Shown here: in pieces, positions 1 through 12,179 of the stretch
Layout: the number at the start of each line of letters is the position of its first letter
How positions within the stretch are numbered: the stretch's first letter is position 1
DNA from: Neurospora tetraspora
Taxonomy: Eukaryota > Ascomycota > Sordariomycetes > Sordariales > Sordariaceae
Direction of reading: 5' to 3'
Assembly: GCF_033439725.1 (NCBI RefSeq)
Contig: NW_026944388.1
Span: forward strand, 2,170,001 to 2,234,000
Length of the DNA: 64,000 bases
Notes under the pieces: generated by a model
Database searches by the model: none
What the model was told of the DNA's origin: nothing
The model's input: the letters and a program-made list of their open reading frames with translations, nothing else
Made by a program: the position numbers and the translations under genes

Positions 1-2640
1 TGTTGCCAAACAGAGTGGGTGGTTACACCAACTCCATGTAGGGTCCGTCCCTACCTCTACACTCCAGAACCCAAACTTTCCCCTTTCCTTTCCCCTCATC
101 TCATAATTATTTGTTGTCCTATCGAAATTCGTCCATTTCGTCAACAACTGTGTAGCCCAATGATCCCGACCCGAATCAGCATCAAAAGGTCCGAACAAAA
201 AGGGAGTTGCGAGGCTGCCTATTGTTGCGCTTGATGGCGTGAAGTTGGGTTCGAACCAAGTGGGCCAGGACGTTCATAAAGATGCTTGATGCTGCAGGCC
301 ACTAGGCCACTGCAGGAGAGCAGCAGGGCAGCCTCTGCTGGAGACGGCAAGGCAGAACAGGAACCGCGCGTTTGCGTTGAAGGAGATGATATCGAAAAGA
401 AAGCAAGAAGAGTCCAAAAAGCAGAGGCTGCGCATGTTATGGGCAAAAAGACCTTGCTGATCATTGGTGGTGGATGTTGACTTTTGGAGACTGGCGGCCG
501 GGGACAGTCTACAACATTCATCATATAGGGTTTAGCGCGTGGGGAGGGAGATCTGGGGAAAACCGAACGCTTGTCAATGTCGTGTTTCTTATCAAGACTT
601 TTAAGTTACAACCGACGTACCCGCTAAACTCCTGTGTAGCGCCGTAGACGCAATACAAGGGACGCTCGCCCGTTACTCGATGTATCGACGACGTGTTGGG
701 CCTTCTTAGGTTCAATTTGAAAAGCGATATCGCAAAGATCAATACCTCTAGCCAGCCAGTAACCATCCTCCTTCAACCCTTCTTTACACCTTACATGTTG
801 ATTGGGCGGCGCTATCAGATCCCCAGATAAGGGGTGCTGGATGCGTTGCCTTGCATATGTGCAGTAGGGTGGTGTTAAAGTGGTGGTGGGTGGACGTCTT
901 CACGTCAAGAGAAGAGAGCAATCAACACCGAGCTCCATTTCGAGCTTGGGGATTGGCTGGCATCACGACAGCCTCACTCGCACTCGCACACAGGTCGAAT
1001 ACGTCCACCTACATACAGGCGGCCGGGGTTCTTCCTGTGCTTGTGTTTCCAGGTCGTTGCCGTAGGATGTGCGCCCCATTGTGTCCAGCCAAGCCAACAG
1101 GCACAGGGTCGACAGGGTCGACACAGCCGCCGAAAACGGTACGCCGCGGAGGACTTTGTGCTGCAAGGAGGAGTTTGTGTGATGAATCTCGATCGCCATG
1201 ACCGGGCAAGAAGAGTGAAGACTCCCCAGAGGTGTATGCCTTGGTAGTTGGGAGTTTTATCTTTGGTTGTAACTGGCGATCAGGACCACCGAGGATGAGC
1301 AGATCAACCTCATGCGCCAACAGAGAATGACACACCTATTTTCGGTAATCGCGTGCTCTGCTAGTTGTAAAGCCATTACAGCATGGTTCTTATCGCGCGC
1401 AGAATCCTGATTTTGCGTTCGAGATTACCATGAGCTCCAAGTGGAAGTGTGCTTTGGTGCGACCTGGAGGCTTGCCACGTCTGGGGACAAACTCTCGCGG
1501 AATCAAGACGCCCTGATTGATTGATAAGCGTGTCCGTCCGTGTTAATGGACACTGTCTTGAGTCTTTAAAAAGTGATGAGAGAACTCGAATAAGGCAATG
1601 TTCCATGGCTGTGACGGGAGAAGCTCAATGGCTGGGATCGCTTCATGCAAGTCGTTCACGCCCGCATTCTGATGCAGCCTGTGGATCAACCAGACAGGAC
1701 TCGCTACCTGAGATTCTTGGTTCCGGTTGGCTGGTCATTATAGCTCTTGATACCTATACAACGCCCACAGTGGCTATGAATAAATGTGTGGTTGATTGTT
1801 TTTGAAGTGCCTGTGAAGTGAAAGTTGAGATCAGAGTCTCTGGTGTTATTGCAGGGAGATATACTTGTCTTTGTTTGGAACAATGAAAGGTAATTCCAAG
1901 TCCCGTCTAGAAGCAGCCGGGGTGTTAAGAGGGCTCTAGCCGGGCTATCACCTTCGACTTGAAACGGAAACAAGATAAGACAACATGGATAATAGTAACG
2001 GGTTGATGCTTGAGGTAAAACATGTCCATCAATTGCGTGGTCCAAAGACGCAAGACAGGCGGTAAATGACAGGGACAGCAACAACACCACATGGTCCGCG
2101 GCAACATCGAGACTGGCCCGTTAAGAGACCTCATAGCCGACAAACCACTTGGCTTAACAGTATAAACGTGCTCGGACAACAGGTCCAAACCATTTGAAGT
2201 CGTGGAGAAATAAAGGCGGAAGCAGAGGGGAGTCTCCAGCAGGTGTCAGTGTCACCTCCAAGCGGTGATGTTATCAAGCTGCCTTATCACCAGCAACGGG
2301 TGTCTCCACTTGCTACGTAACAGAGCCCTCGTACCGTCTGCGTACCCCGGGTCCACCTGACCCCTTCTGGAAAGGCGGAGGAGCTGGGGAGAAGGCCCTG
2401 GATGGAACCGCAGGGGTACCCACGAGTTACATCGACTGGTGCGCACCATGTCGAGGCATGACTCCAGTGCACCTGCACGGACCAGCCCCCTTGCACATCA
2501 CGAGCCCAGGTGTCACTCGCAAGTCGCTTGGGACGCTGGCCCCCTCGTCCCCGTCTGCTGTCACCACTGCTGCCACCTGGAGCTGGCTCCCTCTTTGCCG
2601 TCTCCCCTCGCTCGCAATCTGTCCGTCTGTCACTCGACTG
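1..2640. other. No gene recognised at left edge
   Basis: No open frame here shows a recognisable domain, plausible codon use or a matching set of splice sites. The open frames are short and contradict each other in all six frames. The region may hold the end of a neighbouring transcript or distal regulatory DNA for the kinase gene to the right. I see no transposon ends, RNA gene or tandem repeat. Confidence 0.5.
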
Positions 2641-4342
2641 CCATTTCAGCTTCCTCCCGTCTTTTCAACTCGAGACTGAAGATAACGTCTTCCGTCTTGT
2701 AAAACACGCATATCACGACTCACAATCTACCGCGCAAACCGAAGAATTGCCTGGGCAACAGCTCTTTCCCGCGCTCCGCCCCGGGCACAAATCGACGACT
2801 CTACAGCCCGCCCGGCCCCCAGTCTTGTATCTGTTACGTCGATACCGCCTGGGTACCTGATACGGTACCCCTACACACTTATCGCTGTCCATCCACAGTC
2901 CACTCCTTCCTGCGTCCCTCGACCGCATCACCCATCACCGCGACTGTCGACCACGGCCAACCGACCACCCAGACACTCCCACGACAGGACCACACCCATT
3001 CCCCCCTCTGCGTCAGGTCCCCATCCACTCATCGTCCGCAACAACTCCTAGCACCGCCCTTGGGTCCTTCAGGATCGCCTCCCCCGGCCGACTCTACCGA
3101 ACCACCTTCGCGTCTCTCTCTCCCCCCCATATCGCCCAATATCGCCCATTCATCTCTCCATCCAAGGTTACAGCTTCGGTCTTCCTCTCCGCTGTCTCCG
3201 GTCGCGCACCCCCGGGTTCCGATCGCCATCAACGGGATCCATCGCATATTCAACATCTATCGCTATATACCACACCCATTACCCCGACACCACCCAACTG
3301 TCGCCGCTTCCGCATCAACCGCATCAACTGCCGTATGCCGGTCCGGCCATCGCATCATCCTAACTGCTCTCGACACCCGTTTCCTATAGACGCTACCTAG
3401 TACAAATCCGCTCTCCTATACATATCCATTGCACAACTTGATATAACCCGGCCGCAACTCTCGCCGCTGTCAAGAGATCAGACGGGCCTAATACCGAACC
3501 ATCGAATCAACTGATACGGACGAGGCCACCCTGCGGCCGATCGGGTCTGAGTCATTGAGTTGACATAGGACGTCAGTCTGCCGCGGTGGAGGAAAAGCAG
3601 CTGTCGATAACCACACTTCCGTACTGATAGTAGACGTCCAGGTACAACAGTGTCGGTGTCGGAGCTTGGACCCCATTCTACTGTGCCTTGAGCCTTCATC
3701 CGTCCGTCGTTTCATCCATCAACCTGCTCGGCTGCCTATCCTTCTGCCGTTTCTCCGCTCTTTTTCGCATCGACGTTCCCATCGGCCACCCGTTCGGGCA
3801 CACCTAGGCCCCCGTCTCCTCCGTTGTCCTCCGACTCCTCCAGACCCTGAAACGATCGTACTGAGCTCGACCCCTTTCGCACCTCCTCTTCCATCCCATA
3901 CCACCGTATAGTCTCTCTTCGTCCAACCCGGCCTCGTCGTTGCCTGGCTGTCCATCTGCCATCCCCATTCGAGCCTGGCGCATAGCTTATTCGAGGAACC
4001 ATCAAGGTACCTCGTACCCTGAACCTCTTCCCTCGACCACGCATTCGCCGTTTCATCTTTGGCTTCGACACATACTCGACCTATCATCTGCACCTGCATC
4101 ATTGCATAACCCGAACGCCTCCGCTTGCCAATACATCGGCCTGATCAATACAAACTTCTCCGCTTCTGCCTTGGGCTCGTCTTCATCATCCCAACCACCT
4201 GAACACCAGATTGGTAACACCGGACCATTTGGCGTATACATGCCTGCCAGACTTGAGGTTGACGTCTTCCGAATAGTTTAGGCCCTTGGGCTACCTACCT
4301 TTTACACTGATTTCCCGTCATCAACACATACACCAGGAAGCC
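2641..4342 (+). promoter_or_regulatory. Pyrimidine-rich promoter and long 5' leader of ATG1
   Basis: The + strand is strongly rich in C and T, with many CCAT, TCTC and CCCC runs, up to the ATG1 start codon at 4343. Such tracts are typical of promoters and long 5' leaders of regulated Neurospora-type genes. Open frames inside it lack conserved domains. Whether it is one exon, holds leader introns, or encodes regulatory upstream ORFs cannot be told from sequence alone. Confidence 0.45.
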
Positions 4343-7300
4343 ATGTCGGACCGAACATCTGCTTCCTCGTCTTCGAGGAGGACGAGGCAGAGTTACGATG
4401 CCATTGGATCCTTCGTCATTGACCAAGAGATAGGAAAGGGAAGCTTTGCAAAGGTTTACTTGGGCCGGCATAAGGTCAGTGAGCTCCACAGCCTCCTCTG
4501 TTCGATCTCTTAACGTCCTATACGGCCTTGACCTCATATCCGTCCCGTGATTTGGGCTGCTTGCTGACGTATCATGCCTTATAGGTCACTGGCGCATTGG
4601 TTGCCGTCAAATCCGTCGAGCTCGCCCGCCTAAATAAGAAGCTGAAGGAAAACCTGTACGGGGAAATTCAAATCCTCAAGACCCTTCGACACCCTCACAT
4701 CGTCGCGCTCCATGACTGTGTTGAGTCCTCTACCCACATCAATCTGATAATGGAGTATTGCGAACTTGGTGACTTGTCGCTGTTCATCAAGAAGCGAGAC
4801 AAGTTGATCACAAATCCCTACACTCACGACCTTGCGCGGAAATACCCCGTCTATCCAAATGCCGGCTTGAACGAGGTGGTGACTCGTCACTTTCTAAAAC
4901 AGCTGGCGAGCGCATTGCAGTTTTTGCGCGCTGGGGATTTTGTTCATCGGGATGTCAAGCCCCAGAACCTTCTTCTGCTTCCGTCTCCTCAGATGATGGC
5001 CAACAACAAGACGGCGAAACACATTATGAGCGGCAGCTATGACTCTTTTACGCCTGCTGCCGGTCTAGCCTCGGCCCCGATGCTGAAGCTTGCCGATTTT
5101 GGTTTCGCCCGTGTGCTTCCGTCGACATCCCTCGCCGAGACACTGTGCGGCTCTCCTCTTTACATGGCACCAGAAATTCTACGGTATGAAAAGTACGATG
5201 CCAAGGCGGATTTGTGGTCCGTGGGCACGGTATTGTACGAAATGGTAACCGGAAGGCCGCCTTTCAAAGCCAGCAATCATGTGGAACTTCTGAGGAAAAT
5301 CGAATCATCAGGCGATGTGATCAAGTTCACAAGGGAGAGTGTTGTTAGCCAAGAGATGAAAGGCCTGATCCGTGCTCTCTTGAAAAAGAACCCGGTGGAG
5401 AGAATAAGTTTTGAAGATCTATTTGACCATCCTGTTGTCACAGAACCTATTCCGGGACTTGTGGAAGACGACATCCCCAAACCACCACGTCGTCGGTCCG
5501 TGAAGGAGGAGAGGCCTGTTAGTAGGGCGGAAGAGTCACTCGTACCCTCGCGAAAGCACTCTCTCCGGAAGAACTTGGCAGACCGCGAGGGTGTTCCTCA
5601 GGTGGCCGGTCCCTCTTCACCAAAACCCCGCCGATCGTCTCCTCTGGCGACCCCTAACGAGCCTGTCGATTTCAATAAACCGAACTACTTCCAGATGCCA
5701 CCGAGAGAAGATCGTCTTAGCTATTCTCCTCGACAGGAAGCTGCCGAAGGGCTAGGGATTAAGCGTCCGCAAGTTCAACCGTCAACGTCTGCTCCAACCC
5801 GTCCATCTTCGTATGTAGACCGACGACATCACCCATCAAACGCCTCGCTCAGGGCTCCTGTCCGAGAAGCAAATCCTCCTCCAAGTGATGTCTCCAGGAC
5901 AAAGTCTAGAGGCTTGGGAACAAAACCCATGTCAGAGGAGGAGAGGGCAGCTCAGGATATTGCGTTTGAACGCGACTATGTGTTGGTGGACAAGAAGCAT
6001 CTCGAAGTGAACGCACTTGCCGACCAAATATCGATGTATCCGCAACAACCTCAGTCCCCAAAGTCGGCACAAATTGTCAGACGCGCAACTCAACAAGGTT
6101 CACCCACCTCGACGAGTGGCGCAGTTCCGAGCCCACCTTCCAGAGCACTTCAGCTGGCTCAGGGGCATAGCCGTCAAGGTTCATACGATAAGGCACTTGG
6201 CACGAGTCCCAGCAAGGCGACTTCAGTAATCTCCAAGGCTATTCAGGATGCGAGCTTGCGGTTATTCGGATTCAAATACGCTCCTCACCTGCTAGGCAAA
6301 GGCCCATCCCCTGTGCCGCTGTACAACCCATTTCCGACTTATCCAGCCCCTAGTGCCCCCACCGGCTTGATTTCAGATGGGAAGCAAGGTACCCCCGTGG
6401 ACGAAGACTCCCGTGTGGCCCAATGCATAGAGGATCACGCAACACGGAGTGATGTTGTGTACGGATTTGCCGAAGTCAAGTACAAGCAACTTGTCCCGCT
6501 CGCTCCCTCGATGGACCATGGTCTTGGCGGTGCGCCCATTGAGAAGTCGGCGGAGGAGGATGGGCTTACAGCTGAAGCCATCGTCTCATTGTCCGAGGAG
6601 GCGCTGGTCCTATATGTCAAGGCGCTCACCCTTCTGGCCAAGTCAATGGATATCGCCAGCCTCTGGTGGTCACGGAAGAACAAGGTTGAGTCGAGCAATA
6701 GTATCACTTCAGCGGCACGGGATTCAGCCAACTCGGAAGCCTTGGCTCTCAGGATCAACGGTATTGTCCAATGGATCCGTTCACGCTTCAATGAAGTCTT
6801 GGAGAAAGCCGAGATTGTTCGACTTAAGCTGGCTGAAGCACAGAAGCGACTACCTGAAGATCATCCCAGTCATCCAAACAACCATGCGAACGACTCGACC
6901 GCTTTGAACAGTCTCAGCACTGTCGGCGTATTCTTGAGCGATGGTATCAGTGCCGAGAGGCTGATGTACGATCGCGCTATCGAGATGAGCCGTGCTGCTG
7001 CGATCAATGAGATTGCCAACGAGGATCTCCCTGGATGTGAGATTTCTTACATCACAGCGATTCGCATGTTGGAGGCTGTTCTGGATCAGGACGACGACCA
7101 TCTTCCGAAACGTAAGGTTTCTGGCGCATCAAAGGAGGAGAAGGCTGGCGCCAAGGACGAACTATCAGACGAGATGAACAACGAGGACAAGCAAGTCGTC
7201 CAAAATGGTGAGCCAACTTCCGTGCTTGTAACTTGCAACGAATGTTGAATCTCTGCTAACATGGGTTAATATAGTGATCAATATGGTCAACAACAGACTT

Positions 7301-7429
7301 ACGATCCTTAGGAAGAAGATGCGTTTGATTGAATCAGCTTCGAAAGCACAGCAACAACAGGATCAGAAGCAACAGAATCTGATGCGTCGGCGCAGCGGGG
7401 AGATGACATCCCGCAGTGTCCCTGCTTAG
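4343..7429 (+). CDS. atg1: Serine/threonine kinase ATG1 (ULK family), autophagy initiation
   Basis: The model has three exons, 4343-4474, 4585-7207 and 7275-7429, encoding 969 residues, close to the length I recall for the Neurospora homologue. ATG1 starts autophagy: with ATG13 and ATG17 it forms the starvation-activated kinase complex at the pre-autophagosomal site. The N-terminal kinase domain shows the glycine loop GKGSFAKVY (31-39), the VAVK lysine at residue 53, HRDVKPQN with catalytic Asp167, DFG with Asp215, and MAPEIL. A long Ser/Pro-rich linker follows, then a conserved helical C-terminal region of the ATG1 EAT/MIT type that binds ATG13. The start was chosen because exon 1 then runs exactly to a GTCAGT donor in frame. 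A short final exon adds 51 residues rich in Gln and Lys. A long pyrimidine-rich leader lies upstream, and the next gene is convergent. Confidence 0.95.
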
Positions 7430-8316
7430 CAAGACTATGCGTTTTACGAATGAACGATACCGATCCAAAAGCGAAGATATCAGCATTACACAGCTCATAT
7501 GCCCCACGGCTGCTACCATACTTCGATCGCGCCTTCATGGCCTCTCTCCACTTCACTCTCATCTCAGTTGTTTTCATCCATCTATTTTTGTTTATCGTGC
7601 TACATATCATACCAAGGAGTTAGGGTTTGCGTTTATTTATTTCTTCCTGTTGTCCACCCTGAACTAGCTCTTAGGAGATGGTCTGGTTTGACAGTACACA
7701 TTGCGCTGGCGCCAGAGGCTCGGGCTTATCTCTCCATTGTCGAAGGCAGTACCAAGCTTGGGCGCTTGGCAGAGCTTCAGTGGAAGAACTTGAAGTTACC
7801 TTCGGACGGTTTGACTTATCAGAGGCGTTTAAGGAAGGAATACATTTTTGGGGGGATTCCTACTACCAGATTGTTGATAAGACGGTTTTTTTCGGAGTGT
7901 CATGTTAGCGGCTTCTTCTGACTAGTTTTGCTTTCAGTGTGTTTTAATATCTTTTCCAGGATCCTTTGAGGTCAGGTTTCGGTTGTTACTAAGCAAGTTC
8001 ATGCAGTTCGTGGTTACTGGCAGATATCAGGCTGAGTGCCTGTCATTTGGATCAAACAATAAACATACATTTTATATATCCGTGCCTCCCACTTCTCACA
8101 TGTTGATCAGGTCATGGTCTTTCAACATGCCCATGTTATATACTGTCAATCGGTCCGCGCCTAGCCACGGAAAACATGTCCGATCGCGTTCGTTGCCTAG
8201 TGCGTGATCTTATGATTGTATTATTCTGCCAGAGGATTTTGGGTATATCATTAGACTATTCTGAAGTCGCTCCTTTCTCCATACCTCTCCTCGCCAGCGC
8301 GTATACAAACCTCAAC
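7430..8316. other. Convergent 3' region between ATG1 and the ICL/PEPM gene
   Basis: There is no supported gene. The stretch should contain the 3' untranslated regions of the two converging genes. An AATAAA-like element lies near 8058 on the + strand. Short open frames around 7500-8200 have no recognisable domain. Confidence 0.5.
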
Positions 8317-9374
8317 TTAAACCCCCTTCGAAAACGTCTGTCCGCCCATCTTGTTATCGAACTCCACGCACTCACTCAACCCACAGAGCTCAAAAAGCTC
8401 CCTAACCCCACCCGGCGCTTTCTCCCCCTCGCCCTCGCCCTTTTGCTTTTCCGTAAACCCAGCCGTCACCGCCCCCGTCTCCATCAACTCCCTCGCCGCC
8501 TTCTGGTATGCCACATACGCATGTGTCATGGCAAAGCACGGCCAAATCGCAATCCTGTACCCCAACTCCTTGGCCTCCTTGGCGTTCACCAACGGCGTCA
8601 GTCCGCCGGGTACCAAATTGACCAAGCACGGCGTGGGCGCCATCGCCGCCGTGAATTTCTTCATCTCCTCGCGATCCTTGACGCCTTCCAAGAAGGCCGC
8701 GTCCGCGCCCGCCTCCACCGCCGCTTTCAACCGACTAACCGCCTCCTCAAAACCCATGCTCTGCAGCGCATCAGTGCGGGCGATGATTACGATATCACTC
8801 TGCAAGCGCTCGCGCGCTTCGCGAGCGGCGCGGATGCGCGCCACAAAGGTCCCCACGTCCACCATCTCTTTGCCCCCCAGGTGGCCGCACCGTTTGGTGG
8901 TTACTTGGTCTTCGAGATGCAACCCGGCGACGCCACCCAGGATGTAGCGCTCGACGGTGCGCGCGACCATCACGGGCCCGCCGAAGCCGGTGTCGATGTC
9001 GGCGATTAGCGGCACGGACCGGTCGAGCGAGGAGAGCATGGACGCTTGCCGGACCATGTCGTCGGCGGTGGTGAGGCCGAGGTCGGGCATGCCTAGGAGG
9101 GAGATGGCGGTGCCTGCGCCGGTCTTGGGGGCGGGGGTTGTTAGTTATTGATCATGGTGAGAGTGGGGGTGGTAAGATGGAGGAGGGGTCGGGTAATGCT
9201 GCGAGAGGTTGATGCGGACGGACTTGTTGAACTTACCATGTACAGATTCTTGAAACCCTGCTGAAGACAAACCCTAGCGGAGAGACCATCTTGCACGCCC
9301 GGGCAAACGATGAGCTCATCCGAGTCGAAGAGTTGAGCGCGGAGCTTGGCTGCTGCTTGGTTTATTACTGCCAT
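8317..9374 (-). CDS. Isocitrate lyase/PEP mutase-superfamily enzyme (oxaloacetate hydrolase or methylisocitrate lyase-like)
   Basis: Two exons on the minus strand, 9237-9374 and 8317-9123, encode 314 residues; the 107-base intron has GTAAGT and AAG borders. The fold is the PEP mutase/isocitrate lyase barrel. The N-terminal half has CPGVQDGLSAR, TGAGTA and DIDTGFGGP, which carries the metal-binding acidic residue. A KRCGH loop follows; its cysteine is characteristic of C-C bond lyases and hydrolases and is absent from true PEP mutases. A short HLEDQ segment precedes it. The family cleaves 2-hydroxy-carboxylic acids such as 2-methylisocitrate, dimethylmalate or oxaloacetate, with Mg2+. No signal peptide is obvious, so a cytosolic role is likely. 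The exact substrate cannot be fixed from these motifs. Confidence 0.88.
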
Positions 9375-10455
9375 TTTTATGGTCGAGTTGTGAAGGTATT
9401 GATTGACTATTGCGAAGATTGGATGAGGACGGTGAGTGAAATGTCAATGGATCAACAAGCACAAGAACTGAGAGAGGATTTGTATGCTTTTATACAAATG
9501 TTTACTAATCCACCATGGCGAATATTCACCGACTCGCTCTCCGGGGTGGCGGAGCATTTTTCTTTTCAAACCAGAGACCGCCCCCGGAGTTAAAGGCGAA
9601 GGCGCGGGATCGTTGTTGACATCAAGATCCATTGATCTCCGCTCCGCTTTCGGAGCTTGGTTTGTCAAGCAGGTCCCGGTTTGTTGGCGGGATCTCCAAC
9701 TTTTGAAACTCATGCCGATTGAAAGCGGCAAGAGCGGCAAATGAAGCGTGGGTGGTGGAGAGTGCCTGATGGATGGATCGTGGGGAGAGCGGGGCCGGGG
9801 CTTGCGCTTCTTGACCAAGATTAGATGTGACTTGTGTGGTCATCAAGGTGCCCATTTTCTCTGTTTGTTTTTCTTCAATTCAGGGGTTTCTTTGCCAAGA
9901 CGACGGTTTGGCTTTGATGCCGGGGACTGGAGAAAAAAAAAACATCATGGCGCTGACGAAAGAAAGCAGCATTTGGAGATGAACCATACCTAACTTTCCT
10001 TTGCAAAACATCAACGATTTGCGACCCCCGTTTTACCAATGACGACCATCTTTCCTTTCCCCCTCACGCCCGTCTTGTCGTGGGGGAAGACATAAGGTGA
10101 GGTCGGAATGAGTTGCCGAATGTGAGACATTCCTCCGCTTGGCTGCTTACTCCTCAATGTTGCCAAACTTGAGCCTCAACGTTCCATCGCGGCAAATTCG
10201 TGGGGTAGAGACGAACGTCGTTCGATCTTTCGGCTTTCATTCGTGAGCTTCAACTCTCTGACGGCGCCGATTCTTCAAGCTCATCAGTTATTCATTTGTT
10301 AACACGTTTGGGTTTTGTCACTGCGGTTGGTCGATATCTCGTGAACCACTTCGAGGACTCGGGCTTTAATCCTCCTGTCTAGTCAATTCCTCCGAGTATC
10401 AATATCCCTCCCTAGTCTAACTACCAATCTCGACCTAATTGCCCAAACAACCACA
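9375..10455. promoter_or_regulatory. Divergent promoter region between ICL/PEPM and zeta-kinase genes
   Basis: About 1.1 kb separates two divergently transcribed start codons. No domain-bearing open frame was found. The last 200 bases before 10456 are C/T-rich, as expected for a fungal leader. No clear TATA box was picked out. Confidence 0.5.
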
Positions 10456-11508
10456 ATGGCAAATACCTTCCCACCCTCCTGGACCCTCACCCCCTCCGCC
10501 CGCCTCGAAATCTTCACCACCCAAATCCTCCCCGCCGAACAACCCTACATACCCGTCTCCCCTCCCTCCCCCCCTTCCCCATCCACGTCCACGTCCACAA
10601 CAGAAGCCACCACCACCACCACAACAACCACAACCACCCGACGCCGCCCCCTCGCCATCCTAATAGTCGGCCAAACCGGCGCCGGCAAGACCCGTCTCGC
10701 CCCGGCCCTCCTCAGCGCCATGACCGCCTCCCACCCCTCCCACCGTCCCCCGGCCCACTTCATAGCCGACACCTACAAGACCTACCACCCCCACTATCTT
10801 GCCTGCCTCTCCCAGTTCCCCCCGGCTCAAGCCTCCGTCTTGGCGGGACTAGACGCCCGCTTATGGCTGCAAATGGCGTGCGAACACGCCGTCCAGCACC
10901 GGATTGATGTCTTGGTTGAGTCAGCGTGTCGACACCCGGATGATTTTTGCAGGCTTGCTGAGATTTTTCATAGGGGGGGTTATGTAGCGAAGGTGGCAGT
11001 TTTGGCGGTGCCGGAGGGGCTGAGTCGGTTGGGGTGTTTGGTTAGGTATTGGAAACGGCTGCCGGAGGCTGGGTCAAGGGGATTACCCGTGAGGCTGACG
11101 CCGAGGAGGGTGCATGATGAGAGTTATGAGGGGTTGAGGGAGGCGGCGAGGTGGGTGGATGAGGGGGGGATTGTGGATGGGTGTGTGGTTGTTAGGAGGG
11201 GGGAGGGGGTGGCGTATTGGAATGAGAGGGTTGAACTTGATGGAGAGAGGAAATGGGCGAGGGAACCGGGGGCTTTGAAGGCGTTGGAGATTGAGAGGGC
11301 TAGGAAGCTGTCGGAGGAGGAGAGGAGGATTTTGGAGGAGGATTTGGAGGTTTTGAGGAAGTTGGGGGATCCGAAGGTGGATCAAGAGCTTGAGGCGATT
11401 CAGACGTTGGTGGATGGGATTGGAGTTGGGTTTACTGGGACCTTTCCGGAGTTGGAGCCTTTGGATGCGGATGAGTTTGTTAGAGGTAGGAGCGCTTTGG
11501 GGTGGTGA
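10456..11508 (+). CDS. Zeta-toxin-domain P-loop kinase (eukaryotic, intact)
   Basis: A single exon encodes 350 residues. A low-complexity Pro/Ser/Thr stretch (about 34-62) precedes a Walker A motif GQTGAGKT at 72-79. The next segment, with an ADTYKTYHPHY element, fits the acceptor-binding part of the zeta fold. Bacterial zeta proteins phosphorylate UDP-N-acetylglucosamine, but fungal members of this Pfam family are of unknown substrate and are best read as small-molecule kinases. No antitoxin-like partner was seen next to it. Base use is odd: the 5' half of the coding strand is C-rich at third positions and the 3' half is G-rich, with the switch near 10930. The start is the first ATG in the frame. 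Confidence 0.85.
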   Translation: MANTFPPSWTLTPSARLEIFTTQILPAEQPYIPVSPPSPPSPSTSTSTTEATTTTTTTTTTRRRPLAILIVGQTGAGKTRLAPALLSAMTASHPSHRPPAHFIADTYKTYHPHYLACLSQFPPAQASVLAGLDARLWLQMACEHAVQHRIDVLVESACRHPDDFCRLAEIFHRGGYVAKVAVLAVPEGLSRLGCLVRYWKRLPEAGSRGLPVRLTPRRVHDESYEGLREAARWVDEGGIVDGCVVVRRGEGVAYWNERVELDGERKWAREPGALKALEIERARKLSEEERRILEEDLEVLRKLGDPKVDQELEAIQTLVDGIGVGFTGTFPELEPLDADEFVRGRSALGW

Positions 11509-12179
11509 TGATGCGTACGGCAGAGCGAAATCATCGGTGAGTATGACTTCCTTGTCGCAAGGCTCCCATCACAACTGAGCGCTGAAAATGTCGTCCTCAG
11601 CACCGGTTATTGATCTTCACCTCTAGACAACCACTTGACATGACGCTCCGAGGTAGACTTGTGCGGTTGTCATTCCCAGTCATCGCATTTCCGAAGCTTT
11701 CTTTCTCGAATATGTCACTCAGTTGGGAAGCTGGAGATCTCATTGCCAATGTATGAGTCGTCCGAACTATACGATGGCCCTGGTCACAAGTATTTCATCC
11801 AAACTTCGATAGTTGTGTTGTACATCTTGTCATCGACTCTCACGATCTCACGTATAAGACTCTCCTCAGCCCAGATAACTCTCCTTCTTTCACAATTTCC
11901 AGCCGAAACCTGCCAGTTCACACGAGTATATCTTCAGTATCTTCCTTATTCCGAGTTTCAGATCTACTCTTGACCATCAAGGCTTGCCAGATTCTCATAC
12001 CCAGTTTCCAATTCGACGCCAGGAATCGAATTTCTCGCTGGCTCACATGAACATCACGGATCACCATCGCTGCCAGCATCTTTATTCTTGATATCGTTAC
12101 ATTCTCCCCCATCTTCCGTCACGCAAGGCTCAAGTATTTGCCGTACATCAACCTCTAGACTTTCGCACACCTATCCAAA
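11509..12179. promoter_or_regulatory. Intergenic region between zeta kinase and BRCT gene
   Basis: The two genes lie head-to-tail, so this holds the 3' end of one and the promoter of the next. No gene or RNA was recognised. Confidence 0.45.

Noticed and set aside
245-290. GGTTCGAACC resembling a tRNA B box on the + strand
   Set aside because: No acceptor pairing, A box at a sensible distance or T-run goes with it.
3940-4281. Open frame upstream of ATG1
   Set aside because: It opens at a non-ATG codon, has Ser/Pro-biased composition without a domain, and lies in the C/T-rich leader.
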